The notes: a model not told the origin generated them from the sequence alone. DNA of 64,000 bases from Mya arenaria (GCF_026914265.1 NC_069124.1:5668213-5732212), one strand, 5' to 3'. Numbered from the stretch's first letter, positions 45,818-58,210 are shown. A program made the numbers and translations.

Positions 45818-48800
45818 CTGAAAAAAACATTGTGTTAAGATTATCTGGATCTAATATACCTAAAGCCGCAGGATCATACAAGGGGACAACACAATCAAGA
45901 TCTGTACAGAATTGAATATGAAACCCTGAAGCCTGTACATGATATCACTTTCTTGATAATGAAATATGAATACAACTCTTTGTCAAGAAAAAGCAATAAA
46001 AGACAAAATGCAAGATAACTACGACATAAAAGGCATGATGTATGGTCGCTCAGCGAAGGCTGTTCATAACACATCAGTAGAGTTTGAGCTAGAGTTATAG
46101 AAGGGTGCTGCCCTCTATGCCATTTTTGGTACAAACCAACTGCCTTCACAGAGACCAGCATGGGCTTTTTCTGCTTCATAGACTGAAATGCTTAAGATAT
46201 TCAACTGCTACTATTGATTTTGTTTTAATTAAAAGTAAAAACTCATAATAAAGCCTTAACGCTTTCTGTCAAATTCATAATGTTGAAGTTCTTCACAGCC
46301 CAAAATGATGTGCCCCTTTCACCCTTAGCACCCTGTCTTTCTTAAAATCTGGCTAAAACCCTAACATCTAATACAATATAGATTAGTTATACAAGATATA
46401 ACCAAATAAATTGTATATTCATTCCATATTGTTTTATGTCAATGATCCCACCTTCTACCACAATGCTTCATGATACTGTCCAGCACATGACATGTGTACT
46501 TACATTCACCAGTGTTCTTCCAAGCCAATACAGGAACAGCCAGACAACATATGCCAGTCTCTACAAATCACAAGTGAGAATAGTTTTTTACTCTTCCAAA
46601 CGTTTATCCAGCAACACAATGTATGCCAGTGTTGCATGTTACATGAATATTTGTAAGAGCATTTTTATAGATCTATATTTCAGGCATAAGCACACCCTGA
46701 TCTTTATTCTATATGAATACAGTTTTAAAAACATTGAGCCATGTTTCCAGATGACACTTAAAGAGTTCAATGCAATTACCAATGCTGGTCTATTTAGGAA
46801 CATTAACTTAAAATAATATTTCAGCTAAAGTTTCATTAAAGTATAAAGACACACAAAAATGGAATACTTACGAATGTGTTCATGGCATAGTAAGAGAATT
46901 CAAAGGTTGAGAAGCAGAACTCAACAAAGATGTAGAGGATGTAGAAAATGATGTACTTCTTCAACCAATGCATGTACATCACAAAATGCTGGAAAAAAAA
47001 GAGAAATACAGTAATACACAAAGTGTTTAATATATCAAATTGCAAACAAACAATGTAGCTTGGTGTATATTTATTTGCAAAAAAATGTTTGACTTTCTAA
47101 TTATTATGAAGAACTGAAAATTGAACAGCTTGTGCAAACCAGATTATGTTTGGTCTAAACATATTGTAGCCAAACAGTGATACTATTATTGCCTGGGAGT
47201 GTCTTTGTTTATGTCAGAATATCAGAATGGTAACAAGTAGGCAGAGTTCTCTTTTCATTAACTAGCCTGCAGATTAATTACTGCACTTTTCACCTAAACC
47301 GCATATTAGTTCTTGCCAATGAACATTTTTTTTTTGGTAACAGACAGTTATGTCCAACACTACCCTTGTGATTGAAAGTATACACTTCAGCTGAAGTGCT
47401 TGTGCATCATTTCAATAGCTAAGGTTGTGGGTGCAGTAACTATCATTTATAAAACAATAATATCGGATAATAATCATGCCTGAATACCTCTCTCTAGAAG
47501 AAACCAGTATTCATGTATTCTTTTTATCTGAAAGGTCACATGTAAGGACAAGACAGTGCCAACTGTGGGGCCAACTTTGATGGATAAAAAATAGGTAAGT
47601 GGTTGACACCCCTGTAGTATACCATACGACCACCTTGCCTTCACAACCACATTAGTTATTAATCCTCGTTGGATTTTTGAGATTTTGAAATATTATGGGG
47701 AAGTCCTTAATTGGGTCTTACTCTGTAAGTGACTTGAATCAGCATGAAGACACTGAAGAAGCACATCAGAATGTGGTCAAATGTGCAGACCACATCACTA
47801 GCAAGGAACGCTGAAACATAGATAATTTTAATGTTAGTTATGCAGACTTTGTTATTTTGTAATTACCTGCTGTATTTATTTTTGATCATGTAATTTAAAT
47901 ACAGTGTACATGTTGCTTCATTTCAAAGAATCATAACCAATTAGAAAATAAGCCCCAATCTGGGAGTAGTCACAGCTGCAATTAAAGAACATGCTTAAAC
48001 GAACCAGCTAATCATATTAACTGTTATTAAATATTCAAATAATCCATTTCATTTCATTTTCTGTTTAATAAAAAGACATTTTTTTAATCCATGAATACTA
48101 CGCTGTGGTACCTCGCCACTGATGCGACCTCCACTGTGTGTGAAATCCTTGGCTGATCTCAAATTCAGTACTTATTGCAAGCAGATCTATCAGTCGCATT
48201 ATCAGGGCGAAAAATGATGTGATCTGAAAGAAAGGGATAAACAAAAATTATTAAAAGCTGCTATCATTTTTATGGACCAAGGAATAAATGAGAACATTAT
48301 GTTCCAAAACTCGTTATATTCAAGGTTCTATTTGTAGGCTTTTTTTTAAAGTAAATATCAAATTCCAGATAACAATTTTTTTATGTACATGCAAATCTCT
48401 AAACACATACACGGAAAAACACATGGACTACAAGACTCGAGGGGTGAATGTGAAATGGTTCTAAGTGATATTAAATAAAGAAGCAGATAGAACCTTTTCG
48501 CTTTCACCTGTCGATTAGTACATGTACAAGAATAATAATTAAATATTTAAGATTTTTTTATGTACATTTGTACACACAATTTTAATAATTAAATTTAAAA
48601 GAATGAACTGTAGTAACGCTTGAAGAAAGCTTCTGGTTTCACAGTTCTAAATGATTTTTATTTATATGACTCATGCATTAGGTTCATGTAATAATTATAA
48701 ACAGGCATATTATATATTTCTATTTGCTGGAACATTAAATTCTATTATTTCAAAGACAGTAGTTAAATGACAATTTATTGACGTAAGTATGACTAACTTT

Positions 48801-49054
48801 GGTATTACAATTTGTAAACTTGTATAGGTTAAGAAGTTTTATAGATATTTCAAATTAAACAACAAACCGGAAATGGAATTTTGACACAATAAATCACACC
48901 TGTAATTAATCCAGGTGAGTTATGTATAAGGAAAGGTTAACAGATAATGTTTTAACTGAGTGTCTATCGGTAATTTACTTACAGCCACAAATATAAAACA
49001 AACGATCGAAGCCGTTCTAAGGTTCCAGCACAGAAACCTGTGCATGAACGCCAT
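45707..49054 (-). CDS. Four-pass membrane protein, LAPTM4/MTP-like
   Basis: Exons 49054-48983, 48223-48112, 47810-47722, 46988-46872, 46560-46504 and 45817-45707 join in compatible phases (0, 1, 0, 0, 0) to 185 codons plus TAA. Four hydrophobic stretches lie at about residues 15-41 (ASIVCFIFVAITSFFALI), 70-90 (HILMCFFSVFMLIQV), 100-118 (YIIFYILYIFVEFCF) and 132-157 (LAYVVWLFLYWLG...ITFVVILMA). A charged cytosolic tail ends in KKRKGLGYY. The N-terminal CWNLRTASI before the first span resembles the H/N-V/L-RT-G/A-S/T segment of LAPTM4/MTP or DUF4728 proteins, which sit in endosomal and lysosomal membranes. That assignment is by eye and uncertain. No PY motif is present in the tail. An upstream non-coding exon is likely. 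Confidence 0.78.
46504..46560 (-). CDS. Four-pass protein exon 5
   Basis: Nineteen codons (RLAYVVWLFLYWLGRTLVN) lie between a weak acceptor (GATTTGTAG) and a strong GTAAGT donor. Phase 0-0, and hydrophobicity continues into exon 6, which supports it despite its size. Confidence 0.7.
46872..46988 (-). CDS. Four-pass protein exon 4
   Basis: Thirty-nine codons with acceptor TTTTTTTTCCAG and donor TTC|GTAAGT. HWLKKYIIFYILYIFVEFCF forms span 3. Confidence 0.82.
47722..47810 (-). CDS. Four-pass protein exon 3
   Basis: The acceptor is ATGTTTCAG. FLASDVVCTFDHILMCFFSV and FMLIQVTYR form span 2. The donor is AGA|GTAAGA; phase 1 in, 0 out. Confidence 0.8.
48112..48223 (-). CDS. Four-pass protein exon 2
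   Basis: The acceptor CTTTCAG leads into ITSFFALIMRLIDLLAISTE, the end of span 1, and then a polar loop with two tryptophans (QWRSHQWR). The donor is GAG|GTACCA, phase 1. Confidence 0.8.
48983..49054 (-). CDS. Four-pass protein exon 1
   Basis: The ATG (context AAAATGG) opens MAFMHRFLCWNLRTASIVCF. The exon ends GCT|GTAAGT after 24 codons, phase 0. The untranslated part of this exon reaches back to an acceptor CTCCCACAG at about 49094. Confidence 0.82.
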
Positions 49055-49450
49055 TTTGCTTGTTTTGGTTTAGCCTCGTTTTCAAATTCCTACCTGTGGG
49101 AGAAGTAATTAATGCAGGTAAATTTTTAATGGTTGTTTTGTAATAAAGATAACAGCGAATTTAATCATTGATAAAATAACAACAGATTTAGTTTATTGTG
49201 CAAATCAAATCAAATCATTTTCATAAATGAATAGTTGTAAAATAATTAGTTTTTCAACTTACCCCCAGTATTTGGTTACAAACAACTAAAAGTTGCGCAA
49301 ACACACTGCGGCTGTTATTAACCCTTACTTTTGGATTGCGCCGTGTGACAAGCTCTCACACTCATAGAAACCTTAAACACGCTATGATGACTGTCTACTC
49401 CTGATATTCTTCTTCGATCCCATATTTAAGTTTCGAGAAGTACTTCGTCC
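49055..49450 (-). other. 5' UTR exons and promoter region of the four-pass gene
   Basis: A non-coding exon seems to end at 49263 with GG|GTAAGT and splice to the acceptor at 49094. Transcription should therefore start above 49263, probably between 49.3 and 49.5 kb. No TATA box was identified. Confidence 0.5.
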
Positions 49451-52400
49451 CGCCAAAATGTGTAAGGTGTCTTCAATGCGTTGAAGAGTGTAGGCAACCT
49501 GATTTTTTTCGAGAGTTCAGTTTTCTGAAGACGATGCCCAATCGTTTGGTTTCGTCTTTCCTACTTGCGATCACTACCTACGGTGGGAATGGGCTGTTGG
49601 ACATCATAATTGTGCATACTGGTGTCTAGAATGTATTTCGCGTGTCCGATTTTACTTCCTGAACTAGCTAGACATCGGCGTCTTTGCATATAAGACTCTT
49701 TCATGGCTTAAGATTGGTAAGTTCAATCGTTTGTCTGATTGCTGATTTCGTATCTGTGTCTATGAATATGCACATCTTGAAGAAGTTCTTATCTTACATT
49801 TGTTTTTGTTATTATTTTTTTTTAATCGCAGATGTATTGATGTTTCGTTCAGCGTTCTTACTTGGTATCCGTTGCACCTAAAAAATGCAATGTGAACCAG
49901 GACGCCACTTGTAGCCATTGGAACATGTAAATTTACTGTTTTAAATCAGAATTAGGTTAAATTCAAAGGATACAGTAATCGACACTGGACAAGCCCAAAT
50001 TCATACTCTTGTACTTCACATAAATGTTTTTAACCAACCCATCTCATATGAAAACAACAAATTATCCGAAAATGTACTGGCTGCATACTTTGCCAGCGAA
50101 AAATTGTGTATCAAAATATTTGTATTTAAATTACCATATTTCCGGTCCTTGTAGCAATGTTTTAAAGGGACTCGCTCATGATTTGGCACCCAAAATGAGT
50201 TTTCCCGGTAATTCATCTGACAACATTTATATTTTAAGTAATAAGTATATAATCATTTTACTCTTTGATACCGAAATTGTAGAAAAAATGCAAGTTAAGT
50301 ATAAAAACAATCTGGTTATAGTGGGGAGATAACACGCCGATTATAACAGACAAGAAAATATTAGAAAACTGATACCATATCAACTCGACCACAAGGACTC
50401 ATTGTAAGCTGAGGGATAATTGAACTTTTATTGAATATTTTGGTAGCACCACGTGATAATGTTAATCAGCAAATCACGATACAGGCTTTTTTGAATCGCG
50501 TAACTAACGCTTTTCAAAATCGTAGACTTCACAGACAATATTTGAGCACATATCAACATTGTTGACGGGTTCCAGCCATCAGTATCTTAGTTTTGACTCT
50601 CTTAATAATTTGCCACTTCATTTCGCCCCCCCCCCCCCTTAAAAAGTGCATTTTACAAAGCATCAAATAGTCCCGTTAACATAGCAATACTATAATTATA
50701 AGAATCTATATTACTCAATAAATTCATTTTTCACTGCAGCTGGCGTTAATGATGCGTGGCGGCTGTAAAAAGTCGCCCATGCTACATGTGTAGGTACACA
50801 GTGTAGTTACATAGGTTTATTTGCTGCAACGGATTGTATAAAACCAGTTAAACGTTTGGTTTGGTCAAAGTTATCAAAAAATAATATTGATTGGTCAATG
50901 ATTATCCAATGGAAAATATACTAGAAACAAATCAAACCGTTTAATTAGTCAACAAGCCAAAAGATAACATGGACAACTTATTAAAGTTTTATACAACTGG
51001 CTGCTGGTCCCTCTGGATCATTTACCATGGCTTAGTGATTCGTGTTCAACTCGTGACAGTGCTGCATTTACCATTGTTGTTGAATGAACAGCCTAAGCCA
51101 AACCGTGACTGCTGGTTTAATACTTTGGATGTGGTTTGTGCTTCCAACGGATCTCTAAATTCCAAAATGTATATAATATCACGAAGTGTTCATACCAGCT
51201 AGTTATATTTTATTGATATTTATAGATTGTACCATGTGGAAGAGTGTTACTTTGTTTGCGGTTATGCATTACTTTCATGTCAGAATGGTATTCTGTAGAC
51301 AGGGCTCTTATCGTGCAACAAGTAGCTCCCGGATAAAGTACAACGATGTTTTAATCTACGTACGCTGGGTATTGTACAGCAAGCTTAACACCGTAATAGA
51401 AAACAATTACTACACCCAACCCTCGTGATTGAAACTCATTCGGAGCTCCGCGGCCATTTTTTTAAAAAACAACCTCGGATGTATGCAGGTACATCAGTTG
51501 AATTAGTTCGTAAAATTTTGAATTATATCATTAATTAAATGTAGTGTTTTAGAGTTGTATTGATTGATCTAAGTGTAAATTGATTGCCATTGAATTGTAT
51601 TATTGCAAACATAATTAAGAATCCCAAGAGTTAGGTCACAAAGTTTAACTGCTAAATAAAATTACTACGCGATATACTTGCGGCGGACTAAAACGTACCA
51701 CTTTTTGAGTATGTAAACCGTCCAAATACATCCGAGGTTGTTTTCGATAAAATGGCCGAGAAGCTCCGAATGGATTGAAACTATACTGAAGTCGGGTTTT
51801 GCGCTCATGATTTAAAATGTCCATAACTCAGGTAGTGGCTGCAGGAACTATCTCACAATTAATTGTCTGGAGTAAATGCTCAACACTAATGGCCATTAAA
51901 TCATTACAGTAGGTTTGTACTAATTATAGAAGAACAACTCTATCAATGTTTAAGATATTTTATATATATGCCATTATATACAACAAGCTACAATTGTCAA
52001 AGAAGTCAAACATCCTGCACATTTACACGATAAAAGGTAAACATGAACGCAATAATGTCCCTTTTCATTATTATTTATGCAACAATATTATCTTAATGTT
52101 GGCCAACGTAACATAGGCAATTGTCAAAGTGTAGCAAACTGGGCCTGGCGATATCCATTAAAACTACTGAGTTCTGCATAGCTCGAAAATAAAAGGTTGA
52201 CATGAACATAAAAATTGTCATTTTTCAATTTTATTTATACAACAAAATGATCTTAATTTTGGTTAAATAATAGGTATAGGCAATGGTGAAAGCAAACTTG
52301 GCCGAGCGATAATCATTAAAGCTACTGATTGCTGCACACATACAAAGGCATAGGCTTTTAGAATATTTTGTTCTACATAGTGGGACAACGGTGCTATATT

Positions 52401-53083
52401 TGAAAACATATTGTTAGTTTCTTTCAATTAAATACGGTTGTTATGACAGTATTGCAAGAATGGATTGACCATTTAATTGATTGTATTAATTATAGCTATT
52501 ATAAGAAGTAAGGTTCAACTACGTCTTTGTCAATACGAGAAAACACAAATATTGGGAAATATTAGATATCGAACAGTCCAACCAGTTTGAACCACTTAAC
52601 CAAGAGAATATTTATACGGCATCTCTCCGGTATTCAACTGTTTTCCAATAGGGATGTTAAACAGTGTTTTCTTCAGGATACACGTTCGTGTTTTCGTCTA
52701 CGGACAGTCGATCTCTGTCGAATTTTATTTACCGTGAAATAACGACCGCACTACTTAATTAAAATAACCCTGATCAGTTTTCAACGACTGTTTTGATGTT
52801 GAAATGTTGTCAGGGTCAATTTTCAATGTCGAAAAATGACCTTTGGGGTCAAAAAATTTCGGAGTCAAAATTTAATTTACTCAGGCACGTTACAAAAGAC
52901 AGAACACATTGTTCGATCGCTTGCCAGACATATTTAGATGGCACGATTTAGTTTTTTAGCTTGTTTTTTTTTCTTGAATGTTGTACACTAGATGTAATTC
53001 TTAACAAACTGTCTAGAATAAGACTCTTAGTCCAAACAAATACATTAAATCTACATACAAATGGGACAACACAGGTTTTTGTG
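49451..53083. other. Intergenic sequence without supported genes
   Basis: AT-rich sequence with scattered short open frames that show no domain, codon bias or splice structure. It includes one MITE (51437-51772) and a short poly-C run near 50627. I see nothing else that can be named. Confidence 0.6.
51437..51772 (-). mobile_element. MITE with 10-bp target duplication, copy 1 (MULE-like)
   Basis: Ends CATTCGGAGCTCCGCGGCCA and its near reverse complement TGGCCGAGAAGCTCCGAATG are each followed inward by an ACCTCGGATGTA / TACATCCGAGGT pair. Target duplication GATTGAAACT occurs at 51427-51436 and 51773-51782. The interior is the reverse complement of the copy at 56614, so the orientation is opposite. 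Duplications of 9-11 bp with long terminal repeats are typical of Mutator-like elements. No transposase. Confidence 0.85.
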
Positions 53084-53468
53084 TTAAGCATTTAAGCAAA
53101 CGCCTCTAAAGAATGGTGAAATAGTTGGCCACAGGGCCTTTCCATGTATTTTCAATGGTTTATTCGTAAGAAACGTTGTTACTGGGCTTGTCCATGTTGT
53201 TTCAATGTTTATTTCGTATAAAGCATGAGAAGGTTGAGTAGATTTGTCACATGGTTTTCTCTCAACAGGTGCCCTTTCTGTGATGCATATGTCCGTTATG
53301 TGGTACTGTCTATTACCTGAAAATAAACGACAGATTCTAGGGCACAATCAAAATACCATTGTAATCTGGTAAGTTGGACAAGGACAACTTTACATACCCT
53401 TGAGGCAAAGTTTTTGACCGCATCCACGATTTGCATCACTTTTTTGTAGGCCGCCCATTTCACTGGGT
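53084..53468 (-). other. Candidate orphan exons, gene unknown
   Basis: An acceptor-bounded 71-nt exon (53468-53398, donor AGG|GTATGT) is followed by another acceptor TATTTTCAG at 53317. Read in phase 1, the pair encodes WAAYKKVMQIVDAVKNFASR and then stops seven codons into the second exon. Read in phase 2, it stays open for over 100 residues down to 53084 but looks compositionally random and includes an imperfect 60-bp duplication. The phase-1 reading could follow the last sushi exon (58037), though no membrane exon is seen between. Confidence 0.3.
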
Positions 53469-53687
53469 CTGTAATAAATCAACGATTTAGTGATTAACCT
53501 ATTTCTATCTAGAGGTATCTTTCAAAGGCTTTTGAACAAACAAACACTGTTTAAAATCCAAATGATAAAAAAGTCACTTGAACGATCTTATAATATGAAT
53601 TAAGGCGGTGCCTCTACGGGCGTGAAGTATTATTGCCGGACACTATACTGTTAAAATTTACTAAATGACTAATAGTCATTAAGTAAA

Positions 53688-55170
53688 GTGAAACATACTC
53701 GGAGTGAAAAGGAAACGTTTGTCATATATCTTTCTTATTTAGGTGTTGTCTTTTCCTCGGGTGGTTCTTTTAGTAAAACAGAAGCAACTCTAGCTGGCAA
53801 AGCACAAAAAGCTATTTTTAAACTTAATAAATATTTATGCAATTTTCCTAACGTGGGCGTGAAACACCGACTCGACCTTTTTGACAAGCTGATTGTACCT
53901 ATTTTGAATTACTCTAGCGAGGTTTGGGGTTTTCATAAGGCAAATACTATCGAACGTATCCATACACAGTATTGCAAACGCATTCTTCAGGTAAAACGCT
54001 GTTCACAGAATGATTTTGTTTACGGTGTACTCGGTCGATTTGATTTAGCATACAATAGATATATTAGAATTGTTAAGTACTGGCTAAAGATTCTAACTAG
54101 TGACGACCTGAAGTATTGTAAAATTGTCTACGAAGTTTTAAAAACTGATGCTGATTTGCTTCCAAATAAGGTGTCGTGGGTAACATTACTTCAACATTTA
54201 TTGTCATCATTAGGATTTTATGAAGTTTGGGTAGCTCAGGGTGTTGGTGATGCAAATGTTTTTGTAAGAATTTTTAAACAACGTTTGTGTGATACAAATG
54301 TACAAAACTGGAACGCGAGAATTGAAAATTCACCGCGCAGCACTTTCTTTAAATCCATTGTTTCCTTTGGCTTTCAGTATTATTTAAAATGTAACGTATG
54401 TAATAGTTTAACCATAGCAATGTCTAGGTTACTTCTTTCATCTCATAATTTGTCTATTGAAACAGGTCGATGGCATCGTCCAAACTGTATTCCACGTCAA
54501 GACAGAAAGTGTATTACATGCAATAAATTGGAAGACGAATATCACTTTGTGATAGAATGTAATTTATATACTGAACTCCGTAAAAGATACATTGCAAAAT
54601 ATTATTGGTCCAATCCAAGTATGTATAAACTTAAACAACTCTTCGAAAGTACTAATATTACTAAACTCAGAAAGTTATGCACATACGTAGATAAGGCTTT
54701 TAAATTTAGAAAAAGTTTACAAATATAAACAACCTTCTTTTTTCCATTTTTTTCTTCTTGTTGTTTTTACTGTTGTAATATGTTGCCTTACATTTCATTT
54801 TATGTATTGGTAAATTTGTCCTTTGATTTGTATGTATTGAAGATCGATACTTTGTTTTTGAAATGTGTAAATGTACAATGTGTAAAAATTTCACTTTTCT
54901 CAGATTTCTATGTTGCACTTTGTTGACACTGTATGTAGTAGTATAGGTATATGAACACCTTCTCCGTATTTGATGTCGACTTGCACCTTTAAGTATTACG
55001 TTGTCTCTTACCATGTCCTTCGTTAGCTGTAAAATCTATAGTAAAATTTAAACAAGCCTTACGTGCTCCACTTGCTATGTCATTTGTAAATGTTAAATCG
55101 TGTATTTTGTTTTTCTCACGGGCCATGTGGCTTATTGAACATGTATTCAAAATAAACCATCTCTCTCTAT
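53688..55170 (+). mobile_element. 5'-truncated LINE (reverse transcriptase C-terminal part and 3' UTR)
   Basis: An open frame of about 345 codons ends TAA at 54726-54728. The part after the polymerase core is recognisable: YLGVVFSSGGSFSKTEATL (thumb region), LNYSSEVWGFHKANTIERIH, and a zinc-knuckle-like CITCNKLEDEYHFVIEC (C-X2-C-X7-H-X4-C). The catalytic palm with its FADD box is absent, so the copy is 5'-truncated and dead. The ATG at the start is fortuitous. The tail includes AATAAA at about 55154. The clade (CR1- or Jockey-like) is not assigned. Confidence 0.82.
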
Positions 55171-55618
55171 ATTAATGCAACTTGGAAGTCTTTCACCCAA
55201 TTATTAAAACAAGCAGTTTTGCTGCAATTGACAATTTATTAAATATATACACAAATACCTCTAATAAAATATTGTATCTATACACTATATATCAAACATT
55301 TAGTTATCCTACTCATTTCAACTAAAATAAAATGGAGCATCTCTGCATTCGATAAAGTACACACATGCATAAGAAGAATATGTTACAAACAGAAAATAAG
55401 TTAAATTTATATCATCTTTAAACACCCTTGAAAGTTGAAATTCTTAATGATTAAGCCTAGAACTTAATGATTGCCTATCTACATTTTCATTGACTGTAAA
55501 TGTAAGTTGTATTCTAACTAAACTTTCTATATGCTTTAAATAGATTTATCTGGATGCATTAAGTTCTGTGCAAAAAAGCACTGGTTTCATCTCTTATTCA
55601 ATTTTTTTTATGTCCTGA

Positions 55619-55797
55619 CAGTGTTCACCAAAAAAAGTTGTCTTGCCAGCCAAAATTAAAAGGTTCAAATGGCAAAGTGGCCGGTTCAAATTTGGAAAAA
55701 AAAATGAATTCTATGTAGAATAAGTAGTAGATGGACGAGTTTTTCATTATTTGAAACAGTCTATCCTAAAGTTATTGAGAATCCTGGATAATTAAAT
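55619..55797 (+). repeat. Dispersed repeat, copy 2
   Basis: Diverged relative of 3384-3545 in the same orientation. The shared blocks are CAGTGTTCA, GCCAGCCAAAAT, AAATGGCAAAGTGGCC with GTTCAAATTTGGAAA, and TAAAGTTATTGAGAA. Confidence 0.5.
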
Positions 55798-55922
55798 CAG
55801 AAAACAGGCATTTTTTTCCGTTTAAACAGCTGGATTTTGATCAACAACTGTGGTTCTTGAGCATATTTAAGTATCATTTTTGACAAAACAGAGTTTCAAA
55901 AATGTTTCAGTTCATTTTTAGG

Positions 55923-56007
55923 CTAATGCAACATAACCCGAGGCTTGAAGAGTGCTGCAGATTCGGTTTCAGATTGCTTGACCGTTTGCCTTTTGGCACA
56001 TAAGAAT
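55923..56007 (-). other. Candidate terminal exon
   Basis: After an acceptor with a good pyrimidine tract (TATTACTTGCAG), 27 codons run to TAG: FLCAKRQTVKQSETESAALF then KPRVMLH. It reads like a short cytosolic tail following a membrane span and could end the sushi gene, but the required phase (2) has no partner exon that I can find. It could be chance. Confidence 0.25.
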
Positions 56008-56613
56008 CTGCAAGTAATATAAAAGCAATGTTTTACACATGATACAACTATCAACCACTTCTGTGTGAGTATGCAAAATGCCTGTTAACAATCACTTGAA
56101 CTATACACAACCCTATAATTATGTTTTAATACATTTGATATTAAAGTGAAATTCAGGAATACAAAGATTTTGAAAATCAAGTTTATGAAATATAAAACCT
56201 TGGGATATTTTGCAAAGAGTTATCAACAAGTCCAAAGATTAATCTCCACAAATTAACTACAAAGAAGTATGTTGGTGTATAAAAACCACACGTGCTTAGA
56301 GTCTCTTCTTTTTTTAAAAGATATTACATTAACAATTACTTCAACTGCTGATGATCAAGTATTAAATTTTAGCAGCTTATATTCCGAAACAGACGTACAT
56401 AAATCGATAGTTAACCGCTTTAACTAATGATATCAAACATCAAATGATCAATCTATTAAATTAATATATTAATGTGTATTCTTAAGTCTGTGAATATTAA
56501 GTTAAAATGCCAATGTTTACTTTGAGTCAGAAGCGTGTGGGAAAACGGATGTCGGAGAATTCGTAGCTTTTCAATATCTTACCACTGTCATCTTACCATT
56601 CTTGGTAATTCTT

Positions 56614-56946
56614 CATTCGAAGCTCCTCGGCCATTTTTCATCGACCTCGGGTGTATATGGACAGTTTGCAATGTCAGAAATCGGTACACTTTAACTACGC
56701 TGCAAGTCGATCGCGTATTAATTTCAATTTAGCAGTTAAACTTAATTACTTAACTCTTGGGAATCTTAATTATGTTTGCAATAATACACTTCATTGGCAA
56801 TCCATTTAAACTTAGATCTACAGATACAAGCTCAAACACTACATTTAATTAATAATATAATTCAAAATTTTACGAACTACTTCTACTGATGTTACGGCAT
56901 ACATCCGAGGTTGTTTTCGATAAAAATGGCCGAGGAGTTCCGAATG
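56614..56946 (+). mobile_element. MITE with 10-bp target duplication, copy 2 (MULE-like)
   Basis: Ends CATTCGAAGCTCCTCGGCCA and TGGCCGAGGAGTTCCGAATG, with target duplication GGTAATTCTT at 56604-56613 and 56947-56956. The interior shares TTAGCAGTTAAACTTAATTA-like and CTCTTGGGAATCTTAATTAT blocks with the copy at 51437 on the other strand. Confidence 0.85.
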
Positions 56947-57172
56947 GGTAATTCTTTCCAGCCCACCATCGGCGAATGTTATGAATGCACCTGGAATGGA
57001 AATTGGAGTGGTTACTCGTATGAAATCTCCGTAAATAGGGGAAAACCCGTACCTTGCTATCAAAATCTCGGTTGGAACGCGAAGATCGATAAAACATAAA
57101 GTTTCTAGTGAAAGTGTTTTAAGTATGTATTATTCAATAAAAACGAAAAACATGCATCTCAGTTTAACTCAC

Positions 57173-57247
57173 CTGTACAAGGTTAATCAGACTTATTTGC
57201 TCTGCTTCCAGACTGGGAGTAAGATTTGTTATTGGTCCCAGTTCCAT
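57173..57247 (-). other. Candidate first coding exon, gene unknown
   Basis: ATG then 25 codons (MELGPITNLTPSLEAEQISL then INLVQ) up to a strong CAG|GTGAGT donor, phase 0. No downstream exon in matching phase was found before 53 kb. The donor is good but the coding evidence is slight. Confidence 0.25.
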
Positions 57248-57249
57248 AT

Positions 57250-58036
57250 AAACAAAATGGCGTCCAATGTTCACTTAAAATTAAGTTCATTGTAGCGTGA
57301 AATGCGGATTAATATATTTAAATTTCATTCCATAAATATTTAGTTTAAGCTATACTTTGTGAATTTGTCGGGTGAAATACCTCCTTAAAAGACAAAAAAG
57401 CAGTTTGCTACATACTTTATTGCAGAGTAATGAAATATACTTTCCTATCAAATGTAAAATTATTTTGAATGCATATCCATATATGGAAGTGCCGATCTAA
57501 AAAGGTACATGTACCTTGGGTGTTTCTCGGGCATTGATTTTCATTGGTTAAAGGCCTAGTTTAAGGAATGTTTGGAATGATAATCCCCTGCTGTGCATCT
57601 TCTGCTAATTGCACTGGTGTCACAGAAGAGGCCAATTTCCTGTGTATTCGTTTATTGGCTCAGGGCCATTTAGGGACCATTTTTATAATAAAACATTGAA
57701 AACTGCACAGCAGGATACTCAGATTGGAGATCTGATAAGCCAATTAAGCAATACGATTAAGATCTTTTTTTTTTCTTTTTTTTTAATTTATTTATTTATT
57801 ATTTTTTTTTTTTGGGGGGGGGTTCACTTATAGAAGGCTTAAACTAGGTTAAAACCCGCCCAAAACATGTACAATTTGCTTTCCGGCCTGCACGCGCTGA
57901 TTCAAGCCCGTATCAACACTCATTGTGTTTGTAACTATGAACCAGGGGAACTTGTCACTACATATATATTATAAACATATTTATGTATTTATTCATGTTT
58001 TTGTTGCATTAAATTGGTGTAACATATTACGTGTAC
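57250..58036. other. Non-coding interval below the last sushi exon
   Basis: It includes a 70-bp T-rich tract ending in a G run (57763-57823). No membrane-spanning exon for the sushi protein was recognised here, so the C-terminus of that gene remains unplaced. Confidence 0.5.
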
Positions 58037-58210
58037 CTGTAAGCTCACATAGTGTGCTGTGGTCACTCCAATTTCCTTCCTCTGTACAGAAAATCACCGG
58101 CTCCCCTACCAGAGAGTGACCCGGGTAGCAGGCATACGAGCATTCAGATAGGTATGTCGTACTATTGCAGATAACTACACCATTCGTTATGTTCGAGGGA
58201 AGACGGCAAT
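58037..58210 (-). CDS. Sushi domain 5 exon
   Basis: 174 nt, phase 1-1. DCRLPSNITNGVV, CSYACYPGHSLVGEPVIFC and GNWSDHSTLC give the CCP pattern with the conserved tryptophan. There are two extra cysteines (VICNS and SEC before SYAC), unlike its four sisters. Confidence 0.85.

Noticed and set aside
46436-46816. 126-residue plus-strand frame
   Set aside because: It lies antisense over exon 5 of the four-pass protein gene and its flanking introns, with no independent support.
49480-49680. Possible spliceosomal RNA gene near 49.5 kb
   Set aside because: The GC-richer stretch was compared by eye with U1, U2, U4, U5 and U6 signatures from memory and none matched.
50969-51428. Two plus-strand frames of 77-80 residues
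   Set aside because: No domain, splice structure or codon bias; the second ends just before the MITE. Chance open frames are common in this AT-rich region.
53688-54728. A host gene of 346 residues
   Set aside because: The content is the C-terminal part of a LINE reverse transcriptase with a zinc-knuckle motif and no catalytic core. The first ATG is accidental.
56870-57099. Short overlapping frames on both strands near 57.0 kb
   Set aside because: They start within the MITE terminal repeat (56614-56946) and have no conserved content.
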